Part shown: positions 33,878 through 41,932 of the stretch, in pieces
Numbering within the stretch: position 1 is the stretch's first letter
Layout of the letters: each line of letters opens with the position of its first letter
Assembly (NCBI GenBank): GCA_947648875.1
Contig: CANSPM010000002.1
Span: forward strand, 1-64,000
Reading direction: 5' to 3'
DNA: 64,000 bases
DNA from: an uncultured Lachnospiraceae bacterium
GTDB lineage: Bacteria; Bacillota; Clostridia; Lachnospirales; Lachnospiraceae
Notes under the pieces: generated by a model
Seen by the model: the letters and a program-made list of their open reading frames with translations, nothing else
What the model was told of the DNA's origin: nothing
Databases searched by the model: none
Translations under genes and position numbers: made by a program

Positions 33878-33935
33878 CACGCTAACCTTGCTTATTGCAT
33901 ATCCGAAAAATTACAGGTTCTGAAAGAAGGAGCAC

Positions 33936-33971
33936 AGCGCCGGCATAGTCCCCGGCGCTTAATCTGTTTTT
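33936..33971 (+). terminator. Terminator after HD-peptidase gene
   Basis: Eight-pair stem AGCGCCGG / CCGGCGCT with an 8-base loop; a T-run (TTTTT) follows after a short spacer. Confidence 0.7.
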
Positions 33972-34004
33972 GGGGGGGAAGCAAATACAAATCCGAAAAT
34001 AGTC

Positions 34005-34047
34005 TTGACTTTCTGCCGGATTGCGCTAAAATAGTTCTAAAAAGAAC
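34005..34047 (+). promoter_or_regulatory. MarR promoter with palindromic operator
   Basis: TTGACT at 34005, a 16-base spacer and TAAAAT at 34027. Immediately downstream the palindrome GTTCTaaaaAGAAC (34034-34047) covers the transcription start, a good site for autorepression by the MarR protein encoded 42 bases later. Confidence 0.65.
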
Positions 34048-34088
34048 AATATCCATGCCGGGAAATTCTACCGGATAGAGGAGGAGAT

Positions 34089-34532
34089 ATGATTCCGCTT
34101 AATCCCTGGGAACATCAGAATGCAATCAAAACCCTGTATTCCAAATGTGTGGAGGGTGTCTGCGTCCGACATGGGATTACTCGGATGGAGTTGGATATCC
34201 TGCTTTTTCTGACCAACAATCCCTGTTTTGACACCGCCACGGACATTGTGGAAATCCGCTATCTGTCCAAGTCCCAGGTATCCTCTTCCATCAGGACGCT
34301 GGAGGAGCGGGCATTTATTCGCAGGGAATATGCCGAGAAAAACAAAAAGACAGCCCATCTGCGGGTGTGTGAACCGGCTTCTCCTGTAATTATGGATGGA
34401 AGAGAGGCGCAGGAGAGATTTGCTGCCATTATGCTGCGGGGACTGACCGAAGAGGAATGTGCCTGCATGAAGCGCTGCTTTGAACGTATGTGGGAAAACA
34501 TTGACGTTTATCTGAAAACGGCGGAGGAATAG
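34089..34532 (+). CDS. MarR-family regulator
   Basis: A 147-residue winged-helix protein: GITRMELDILLFLTNNPC, recognition helix region LSKSQVSSSIRTLEERAFI and wing sequence REYAEKNKKTAHLRV fit MarR. GAGGAGG lies just before the ATG. A palindrome at its own promoter suggests autorepression, and the TauE-type exporter 50 bases downstream is the probable co-regulated target. The ligand is unknown, perhaps the anion moved by that exporter. Confidence 0.85.
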   Translation: MIPLNPWEHQNAIKTLYSKCVEGVCVRHGITRMELDILLFLTNNPCFDTATDIVEIRYLSKSQVSSSIRTLEERAFIRREYAEKNKKTAHLRVCEPASPVIMDGREAQERFAAIMLRGLTEEECACMKRCFERMWENIDVYLKTAEE

Positions 34533-34582
34533 CAATTCTCATACGCTCAAGTATATTACTATATATTAAGGAGGATACAGGA

Positions 34583-35353
34583 ATGCTTTTTAAATTTATC
34601 ATTTGTCTTCTTGCGGGTATGGGGGCAGGACTGGGTACCGGCTTTGCGGGTATGAGCGCCGCCGCCGTGATCAGTCCCATGCTCATCACGTTTCTGGGAC
34701 TTCCGGCCTATGAGGCCGTGGGAATCGCGCTGGCCAGCGATGTTCTGGCCAGTGCTGTCAGCGCGTACACCTACGGTAGGAACAAGAATCTGGACATTCG
34801 CAACGGCCTTGTGATGATGGCCGCAGTGCTGCTGTTTACGCTGGGGGGAAGCTGGGTGGCCAGCAAAGTTCCGAATACTGCCATGGGCAGTTTTTCTGTC
34901 TTTATGACTCTGCTGCTGGGCATCAAGTTTATCGTGAGACCCGTCATGACCACCAGGGAGTCCATGAACAGGGTCAGCGGGAAAAAGCGGGTTATACAGT
35001 CCGTCATCTGCGGAACTTTGGTGGGCTTTATCTGCGGATTTATCGGAGCGGGAGGAGGCATGATGATGTTGCTGATTCTCACCAGTGTGCTGGGATACGA
35101 ACTCAAGACAGCGGTAGGAACCAGCGTGTTTATCATGACTTTCACGGCACTGACCGGTTCGGTCAGCCACTTCGCCATCGGAGGAATACCGGACCTGTGG
35201 TGCCTGCTGTTCTGCGTGGGTTCCACGTTGCTTTGGGCCAGAATTGCCGCCAAGTTTGCCAACAAGGCCAGCGCCGTTGTTTTAAACAGAGCCACGGGTG
35301 TAGTTCTGGCAGTGCTGGGGACCGCTATTTTAGTGGTGAACTATGTATCCTGA
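34583..35353 (+). CDS. TauE/SafE-family membrane transporter
   Basis: A 256-residue protein with about eight hydrophobic helices in two repeats. The Gly-rich GMGAGLGTGFAGMSAAAVIS at the N-terminus and GFIGAGGGMMMLLILTSVLG in the second half are the repeated signature of the TauE/SafE family, which exports sulfite, sulfonates or related organic anions. AAGGAGGA precedes the ATG. It follows the MarR gene in the same operon. Confidence 0.88.
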   Translation: MLFKFIICLLAGMGAGLGTGFAGMSAAAVISPMLITFLGLPAYEAVGIALASDVLASAVSAYTYGRNKNLDIRNGLVMMAAVLLFTLGGSWVASKVPNTAMGSFSVFMTLLLGIKFIVRPVMTTRESMNRVSGKKRVIQSVICGTLVGFICGFIGAGGGMMMLLILTSVLGYELKTAVGTSVFIMTFTALTGSVSHFAIGGIPDLWCLLFCVGSTLLWARIAAKFANKASAVVLNRATGVVLAVLGTAILVVNYVS

Positions 35354-35488
35354 GATTTCGGGAAAATCCGGGGGAAGCTCGCCGCCTGCTTGCGCGGATC
35401 TCCTGCTCTTCGCAGCCCTGGATTAACGGGGGAGGGAGGGGCCTTTTAACCAATCTGCCTTTCAGAATGACAAATTTCAGTATTTTTC

Positions 35489-35517
35489 TTGTCTCAGATT
35501 GAAAAAAGTGTTAGGAT
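35489..35517 (+). promoter_or_regulatory. Promoter of tandem ABC exporter operon
   Basis: TTGTCT at 35489, a 17-base spacer and TAGGAT at 35512, 41 bases before the ATG at 35558. Confidence 0.55.
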
Positions 35518-35557
35518 ATAGAAGTAGTAAAACTTATATTATCTGGAGAAGAAAAGT

Positions 35558-37381
35558 ATGAAAGAGGAGAAATTATCTTTTGCCAAAACGCTGAGGAATG
35601 ACTGGTATGCCCTGAAACTGGGATTTTCCATCAGCAAAAGCCTGGTGATCAACTGTTTTTTTATGAGATTGGCAGGCTATTTTGAGTGGGTGTTTTTTGA
35701 CGCGATTTTTCTGAGGAAGATTGTGGGGGCGCTGGATGAGGGAAAAAGTTTTAATGAGATATTTGCCTTTATCGCGATCTGTGGGTTGATCTTTTTTTTG
35801 ATCAATCTGTATAACAATTACGCGGACAATGTGACTCTTCCCTTACAGACCACCAGACTGTATGGGGGCATTTACCGAAAACTGTATGCCAAGGCGCAGA
35901 ATGTGGAACTTCGGTGTTATGAGGACGCGGATTTCTACAATCGCTATACGATGGCCATGGACGGCGCGGAGACGAAAGTCAGCGCCATCATTATCAGCTT
36001 TTGGGGGGTTATAGTGGGGACGGTGGCTACGGTAGCGGTGTTTGGCTTTATGTATGAGATTGATCATTTCGCGGTGCTCTTTATCATATGTCCGCTGGTG
36101 GGGAACTTCCTGTTTGGAAATTGGAAGAATAAGTATGCGTTTAAACGATATCAGGAACAGGCCCCCAATGACAAAGTGTTGAATTATGTCAATCGGACCA
36201 TGTATCTGCCCGATTACGCGAAAGAGATCCGGCTTTTTCAGATCTTTCGTCTCCTAAAAAAACAGTACCATGACGCAACCCAGAATAATGTGAAGATAGC
36301 GAAGAAATATGCGTTTGTCAACGCATTTCTGAACTTTTGGAAGATTACATTTACTTTTACGGCCATATTTGAGGGCGTACTCTTTTATGCCATCTATCGG
36401 CATCTGGTAACGGGTTCCATCTCCTTGGCGCAGCTTACGGTTATGAGCAGTTTGATGGTTGCCATGACCTGGATTTTGATCCGGCTCTTTGAAGATGTTA
36501 TGGCCATAATGAAAAACGGCCTGTTTATAAACAATCTCAGGGGTTTCCTGGAATACCAAGAAAAGATTGCGGAGGATCAGAAGGGAATCATGCCGGGGAA
36601 AGAGTTCGAGAGCCTGGTATTTGACAATGTATGCTTTTCTTATAAAAGTGAGGAAACCATCAAGAATCTCTCCTTTGAACTGAAAAAGGGGGAGATCGTG
36701 GCGCTGGTGGGGCATAACGGCGCGGGAAAGACGACCATTGTCAAACTACTGCTGAGACTGTACGACCCCACCTCCGGCGTGATTCGGGTCAACGGAAGAG
36801 ATATTCGGGAATACGATCTTCACGCTTACCGGGAGATGTTTGCAGCCACCTTTCAGGATTTCAGGGTTATGGGAATGACGATAAAAGAAAATGTTCTGAT
36901 GGGCAGACACTATGAGAATGAGGACAAACTGGTTGAGAAATCCCTAAAGAGAGCGGGAGTCTACGAAAAGGTACAAAGCCTTCCCAAGGGGATACATACC
37001 ATGATGACAAAAGAATTTGAGGAGGACGGGGCGGTACTGTCCGGGGGAGAAAGTCAAAAGCTGGCGGTGGCCAGGACCTTTGCGAAGGAGTCGCCTGTGA
37101 AAATTTTTGACGAACCCTCCAGTGCCCTTGATCCCATTGCGGAATATGAACTGTTTAAAAACATTATGAAAGAAGGCAGGGATCACACCATGCTCTTTAT
37201 CTCCCATCGTCTTTCCTCTGTAAAGAGTTGTGACAAGGTATTTATGCTGGAGAACGGCAGATTGATTGAAGAAGGCTCCCATAGACAGTTGATGGAACTT
37301 GGCGGCAGCTATGCGCAGATGTATAAAAAGCAGGCCATGAATTATCTGGCCCTGGATGAAGGCGGGGAGGTGGAACTGTGA
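35558..37381 (+). CDS. ABC exporter half-transporter (first of pair)
   Basis: A 607-residue permease-ATPase fusion. Six helices lie in residues 20-330; the ATPase has GHNGAGKTT Walker A, LSGGESQKLAVARTF signature and VKIFDEPSSALDP Walker B with catalytic Glu. The short loops and the PSSALDP motif are typical of the peptide/bacteriocin-type exporter group found in Firmicutes. No peptidase C39 domain is present. Its stop codon overlaps the GTG start of the partner gene by 4 bases, so the two are translationally coupled and likely form a heterodimer. Confidence 0.88.
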   Translation: MKEEKLSFAKTLRNDWYALKLGFSISKSLVINCFFMRLAGYFEWVFFDAIFLRKIVGALDEGKSFNEIFAFIAICGLIFFLINLYNNYADNVTLPLQTTRLYGGIYRKLYAKAQNVELRCYEDADFYNRYTMAMDGAETKVSAIIISFWGVIVGTVATVAVFGFMYEIDHFAVLFIICPLVGNFLFGNWKNKYAFKRYQEQAPNDKVLNYVNRTMYLPDYAKEIRLFQIFRLLKKQYHDATQNNVKIAKKYAFVNAFLNFWKITFTFTAIFEGVLFYAIYRHLVTGSISLAQLTVMSSLMVAMTWILIRLFEDVMAIMKNGLFINNLRGFLEYQEKIAEDQKGIMPGKEFESLVFDNVCFSYKSEETIKNLSFELKKGEIVALVGHNGAGKTTIVKLLLRLYDPTSGVIRVNGRDIREYDLHAYREMFAATFQDFRVMGMTIKENVLMGRHYENEDKLVEKSLKRAGVYEKVQSLPKGIHTMMTKEFEEDGAVLSGGESQKLAVARTFAKESPVKIFDEPSSALDPIAEYELFKNIMKEGRDHTMLFISHRLSSVKSCDKVFMLENGRLIEEGSHRQLMELGGSYAQMYKKQAMNYLALDEGGEVEL

Positions 37382-39198
37382 AACAGGAAAAAGAGCAAGT
37401 GAAACAGAGCGTGGCGCAGGTCTGGAAAAACAACTGGTACTTAATCAAACTCTGTCTGGCGGCCTCACCCGGGTATGTGATCTTCGCGGTGCTGGATTCC
37501 GTGCGAGGCCAGGTGTCCATTTTTTTTGAACATACCTATGGTATCGGTTATGTGTTAGAGGCGGCAGAGTTTCATTATCCTTTTCGCCAGGTTGCGGTGT
37601 TCCTTTTGATTCTGGCTGGCTGTATTACGCTGGGAATGGTATTTACGGTGTTCGTGGGCGATTACATCATGGAGAAAGAGCGCCCAAAGATGCGGGAGAA
37701 GATCAAGTTTCTGTTCTATGAAAAGGCGAAGGAGTTGGATCTGGAGTGTTACGACAATCCGGAATACTATGACCAGCTGGTTCTGGTGCTCGCGGAGGTG
37801 GACAATCAAATAGACAGATGCGTTATGTTTTTGCAGAATACAGCGTCTGGGATCACAGTCTTTGTATCTACGGGAATCTACTTTTTTATGAAGGATAAGG
37901 TCTCTATCCTGTTCGCGGCGGTGTCCTTTGTGATGGCGTTTGCCTTTAATCAGTTGTTTAACCGTCTGACTTTTAAGATTCGGATTGCCCGCAATCCCCA
38001 TGAGAGAAAGCGGGACTACGTAAGAAGAGTATTTTATCTGAGCGATTATGCCAAGGAGCTCAGACTCAATCCGGAGGTCTCGGGCGTATTGTTTGAACGA
38101 TTTGAGGAGGCAAATGAAGAAGTCTATCAGGTGGAGAAAAGGAATGCGAACCGCAGGTTTTTCTTAAGCTTTATGAGAAGGTATGTGAGCAACAGCTTTT
38201 TCAGCGATGTGCTCTATATCTCCTATCTGGTCTTTCAGGCCACGGTTCGGAAGGCCCTGTCCTTCAGCAGCGTGGCGATTTTATATAATTCCTTTGGCCG
38301 TCTGAAACGGGGCATGTCTATTTTCACGGATGTATATCCCTTTGCCTGTGAGACAAGCCTGTATGTTCAGAAAATTCGGGATTTTCTGGATTATGAGCCC
38401 AGGATTGTTTCGGGGCAGGGACTGCTTCCCTCCCAGGGAGCAAAGGAGATCGAGTTGCAGGGAGTGTGCTTTGCCTATCGCAAGGACGAGGAAAACCTGC
38501 TGAAGGACATCTCCTTGCATATCAAACCGGGACAGAAGATCGCGCTGGTAGGATATAACGGCGCGGGAAAGACTACGCTGGTAAAACTTCTGATGCGGCT
38601 GTATGATGTGAGAGAGGGGAGAATTGTCGCGGACGGAGTGGATATCAGGGATTATCAGGTAGAAAAATATCGGGAATCCATCGGTACCGTTTTTCAGGAT
38701 TTTAACATCTTCGCGGGCAACGTGCGGGAGAACGTGCTGATGAACGTCGCGGATGACTGCCAGGAGGAAGCCGTTCGGCAAGCGCTGTCGGAGAGCGGTC
38801 TTCTGGAGAGAATAAAGGGGATGAAGGAAGGGCTGGATACTCCGCTGACTACGGAGATCATGGAAAACGGTATGAATCTGTCCGGTGGCGAGAGCCAGAA
38901 ACTTGCCATAGCCAGAGTGTTTTACCAGAAGGCGGGGCTGATGATTTTGGATGAGCCCTCCAGCGCCCTTGATCCCATAGCGGAATACCAGCTGAATCAT
39001 GCCATGTTGAAAGCCACCAAGGACAAGACGGTGATCTTTATCTCTCACAGACTGTCCACTACCCGGCTGGCAGACTATATTATTATGTTGGAGAAGGGCC
39101 AGATTGCCGAGCAGGGGACACATGAAGGGCTGTTAAAAATGGGGGGAAAGTATGCGCAGATGTGGCGGGTGCAGGCTGGCGCCTATATTGATGTGTAG
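37378..39198 (+). CDS. ABC exporter half-transporter (second of pair)
   Basis: A 606-residue paralogue of the preceding protein, starting at a GTG within the GTGA overlap. Permease helices lie in about residues 25-330; the ATPase has GYNGAGKTT, LSGGESQKLAIARVF and LMILDEPSSALDP. Both subunits have intact catalytic residues. A LytTR response-regulator gene follows 72 bases later, an arrangement reminiscent of quorum-sensing or bacteriocin loci, but no peptide precursor is visible. Confidence 0.88.
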   Translation: MKQEKEQVKQSVAQVWKNNWYLIKLCLAASPGYVIFAVLDSVRGQVSIFFEHTYGIGYVLEAAEFHYPFRQVAVFLLILAGCITLGMVFTVFVGDYIMEKERPKMREKIKFLFYEKAKELDLECYDNPEYYDQLVLVLAEVDNQIDRCVMFLQNTASGITVFVSTGIYFFMKDKVSILFAAVSFVMAFAFNQLFNRLTFKIRIARNPHERKRDYVRRVFYLSDYAKELRLNPEVSGVLFERFEEANEEVYQVEKRNANRRFFLSFMRRYVSNSFFSDVLYISYLVFQATVRKALSFSSVAILYNSFGRLKRGMSIFTDVYPFACETSLYVQKIRDFLDYEPRIVSGQGLLPSQGAKEIELQGVCFAYRKDEENLLKDISLHIKPGQKIALVGYNGAGKTTLVKLLMRLYDVREGRIVADGVDIRDYQVEKYRESIGTVFQDFNIFAGNVRENVLMNVADDCQEEAVRQALSESGLLERIKGMKEGLDTPLTTEIMENGMNLSGGESQKLAIARVFYQKAGLMILDEPSSALDPIAEYQLNHAMLKATKDKTVIFISHRLSTTRLADYIIMLEKGQIAEQGTHEGLLKMGGKYAQMWRVQAGAYIDV

Positions 39199-39269
39199 TA
39201 TGAGAAAAGCCTGAATGCAGCACAGACCGGCGTGTGCCACAGAATGTCGGGCCGGAGAGAGGTGACCGA

Positions 39270-40085
39270 GTGATTCATGTGGCAATTTGTGATGACGAGG
39301 CTTGCATGACAGATACCATCCGGCGGATGGCGGTGGATTTTTTCAGGAGCAGGCACAGGGAGATATCCGTCTCCCTGTTTTCCAGTGGGGAGGAACTGCT
39401 GGGCAGCGGACGTAAGATGGATCTTTTGTTTTCGGACATACGCATGGGGGAAATGGACGGGCTTGAGACTGCGCTGGAACTGCGCGGGAGAGGATTTGAC
39501 GGGTATCTGATTTTTACCACGGTTCTGCGGGAGATGGTGTTTCGATCTTTTGCCGCAGGGCCGTTTGATTATCTGGTAAAGCCTATTAAACCTGAGGACT
39601 TTGCCAATACTATGGAGCGCCTGCTGGCTGCCATGAGTGGTGAGGGCAAGAGTCTGCTGGTGCAGAGAGGCGCGGAAAGCCGTATAGTGTCCTTCAATGA
39701 GATTGTATACTGCGAGGTAATAGACCGAAAGGTTTATCTGCATCTGCGCTGTGGGGAGACAGTGGATTACTATGACAGGATTGAGCGGCTGGAGGAAAAG
39801 CTGGACCGCCGCTTTTACCGCTGTCATAGAAGTTATCTGATTAATATGCAGTACCTGCGCAGTTACCACAAAGGGATCGCCGTGCTGGAGAGTGTCCTTG
39901 GGGAGACGGGGGCAGGTCTAGCACCGGACATGCAGGAAAAGGACCAGGTGGGACAGCCTGCGTCCGGATTCAGATTCGCTCAGGAGCGCAGGCAAGGCCA
40001 GCGAGTTACAGAGAGCCGTAAGTTTGAGATTCCCATATCCCGTCTGAAAACAGGGAGTTTGCCGAGGCGGTTTTGCGATACCTGA
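39270..40085 (+). pseudogene. LytR/AgrA-type response regulator, frameshifted at 3' end
   Basis: Residues 1-115 form a receiver domain with Asp56 in LLFSDIRMG, and residues about 130-255 a LytTR DNA-binding domain. The gene starts at a GTG at 39270 with GAGAGAGG upstream. Two oddities stand out. An insertion of about 40 residues (GAGLAPDMQEKDQVGQPASG and beyond) splits the LytTR beta-hairpin. At 40053-40055, adding one G would continue the usual C-terminus as EFAEAVLRYLNQN to a stop at 40105, whereas the present frame ends RRFCDT at 40085. A one-base deletion is likely. No sensor kinase follows. It may retain partial DNA binding. Confidence 0.7.
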
Positions 40086-40105
40086 ATCAAAACACGGTCT
40101 GTTAG

Positions 40106-40355
40106 GGATGCAGGCAATGGAAAATGCCGATGGCAGTATGCGGAATCAGGGAAACCGGGAGAATGTGGCATGGATTTGCTTGTAAAATGGTATCCCGCCA
40201 TGGGGGCGGGGGTGGATAACGATACCTACAGAAGGCAGAACGCCCAGACCAGCCAGGACTGACCGATGGAAAATACATCAACTGGGATTTACAGCCATTA
40301 GGCGGGCGGAAGAAATGTTTAGCCGCGTTTCGCGCGGATGGGCGTTTAGCGGACG
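40106..40355. other. Degenerate stretch with short coding remnants
   Basis: No intact gene is supported. Short protein-like pieces occur, such as a 30-codon frame at 40170-40262 ending RRQNAQTSQD and, one frame over, TDGKYINWDLQPLGG. They look like decayed sequence of unknown origin between the frameshifted regulator and the DUF4274 gene. Confidence 0.4.
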
Positions 40356-40679
40356 CTATAAATCGGTAAGAAAAATCTCAGATACACCCATTTTCCGAAA
40401 CTTGTACTTTGCCACCCGATTCAAGGGAATCGCAAAATGGCGGTCTGTTTTGCTGTATTTTCCATTTACAATTTCGTTGTACAAGCGGTTTATAAATGTT
40501 TGCCAGTTCCCTGATCCGGTAGCTGCGGCGGCCAGATAGGAGTAGCCGTCCGCCAGATAAAATATCTCCAGCGCCAGAGCCAGGTCACAGACAGGATCAT
40601 CCAGAATTGTTTGAGGGATATCGAAACCGTCATCCCAGTTGTAGCCTTGCAGAGTAGTTTTCAAATGGTCATACGACAT
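40356..40679 (-). CDS. DUF4274-like protein
   Basis: A 107-residue soluble protein on the minus strand. YNWDDGFDIPQTILDDPVCD and LALEIFYLADGYSYL resemble the DUF4274 family, small proteins often found among immunity-like or SMI1/KNR4-type genes of contact-dependent systems. GAGGTG lies 4 bases before the ATG. It is a single gene facing its neighbours. Immunity function is a family-level guess; no toxin gene is visible. Confidence 0.7.
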   Translation of the reverse strand: MSYDHLKTTLQGYNWDDGFDIPQTILDDPVCDLALALEIFYLADGYSYLAAAATGSGNWQTFINRLYNEIVNGKYSKTDRHFAIPLNRVAKYKFRKMGVSEIFLTDL

Positions 40680-40751
40680 GGTTCACCTCATGTGGGAAAC
40701 CGTTTGACGGGCGCTTCCCAGTCCTTTTTCCGGTAAGACTTTAAAAATGTC

Positions 40752-40782
40752 TTGACTTGAAGTGTACTTATAGATGTATACT
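40752..40782 (+). promoter_or_regulatory. Promoter with inverted repeat upstream of DUF362 gene
   Basis: TTGACT at 40752 and TATACT at 40777 (19-base spacer). AGTGTAC (40761-40767) and GTATACT (40776-40782) form an imperfect palindrome resembling YtrA-type GntR operators; no GntR gene is nearby. About 180 untranslated bases follow before the gene start. Confidence 0.4.
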
Positions 40783-40959
40783 ATACTTAAAGTTATTTTA
40801 CAAACCGTATGGGAAGATGTCAAGGATAGTTTCTGTCGGGATTTCCGACACGGTTTCTGGTATGCGGGTGTAGAGGGTGGTTGGAAACAAACCGGTTTTC
40901 CTGCGTTTTGGAAGGGGGGCCATCCCCCGCACTGCGGAGAATGGAGAGAGGAGAAGCAT

Positions 40960-41847
40960 ATGGAAAAGGCAAAGGTTTACTTCACAAAGGAGATTACGCC
41001 GGAGGCGGTAATCAGAATGTATCAGGCGCTGGGAAAGGAGCTGCCGGGCAAGGTGGCGGTGAAAGTACACTCTGGTGAGAAAGGCAACCAGAACTATCTG
41101 CGGCCCCAATTTATGCAGCCCATGGTGGAGGCGGTAAAGGGAACTATCGTGGAGTGCAATACCGCCTATGATGGGGCCAGAAATTCCACGGAAAAGCACA
41201 AAATGCTGATGATGGAGCACGGTTGGAGCCGTTATTTTCAAGTGGATCTGATGGATGGCGAGGGGCCGGACCTGGTGCTGCCCATCCCCGGCGGCAAGGT
41301 GCTTTGTGAGAACCGTGTGGGCAAAAATATGGCTAACTACGATTCCATGTTAGTGCTGTCCCATTTTAAGGGGCATCCCATGGGCGGTTTTGGCGGAGCC
41401 CTGAAGCAGCTGTCCATCGGATGTGCTTCTACTGCGGGGAAATGTCTGATCCACTCTGGCGGAAAGACAAACGACCAGAGCATCGTGTGGAAAAATGTGG
41501 CGGAACAGGACGTTTTCTGCGAAGCCATGGCCGATGCCGCAGGGAGTGTGATGGAATACTTTCAGGGAAATACAGCCTTTGTCAATATGGTGTGCAATCT
41601 GTCCGTAGACTGTGACTGCTGTGCCGTGGCGGAGGACCCATGCATGAAAGACATTGGCATTCTGTCTTCCTTGGATCCGGTGGCGCTGGATCAGGCATGT
41701 ATGGACCTGATCTATGGGTCTGAAGACCCGGGCCGGGATCATTTCCTCCAGAGAGTGGAGTCCCGGCATGGCACCCATACCATTGACGCGGCGGCGGAGC
41801 TGGGATTTGGAACAAAGGAATATGAACTGATCTGCCTGCCCGCGTAA
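40960..41847 (+). CDS. DUF362 family protein
   Basis: A 295-residue protein typical of DUF362: KVAVKVHSGEKGNQNYLRP, VECNTAYDGARN, MLVLSHFKGHPMGGFGGALK and VDCDCCAVAEDPCMKDIGIL. DUF362 proteins are often fused to ferredoxin domains; here the conserved Cys cluster (CDCC) is present but no ferredoxin domain. The biochemical role is not established, perhaps iron-sulfur or redox related. The start at 40960 follows GAGAGAGGAGAAG; the frame opens at 40774 without such a site. Confidence 0.85.
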   Translation: MEKAKVYFTKEITPEAVIRMYQALGKELPGKVAVKVHSGEKGNQNYLRPQFMQPMVEAVKGTIVECNTAYDGARNSTEKHKMLMMEHGWSRYFQVDLMDGEGPDLVLPIPGGKVLCENRVGKNMANYDSMLVLSHFKGHPMGGFGGALKQLSIGCASTAGKCLIHSGGKTNDQSIVWKNVAEQDVFCEAMADAAGSVMEYFQGNTAFVNMVCNLSVDCDCCAVAEDPCMKDIGILSSLDPVALDQACMDLIYGSEDPGRDHFLQRVESRHGTHTIDAAAELGFGTKEYELICLPA

Positions 41848-41932
41848 TGCCATAGGTGGTGTTCTCCATGCTTTTGGGACTCCGGCTTTCCGGCGGCGAT
41901 ATCACCATATCAAGAGGCATATGGCACAAAAA

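Noticed and set aside
35354..35488. Short plus-strand frame (35197-35502) overlapping the TauE gene end
   Set aside because: Mostly inside the TauE gene in another frame and without a ribosome site or protein-like pattern.
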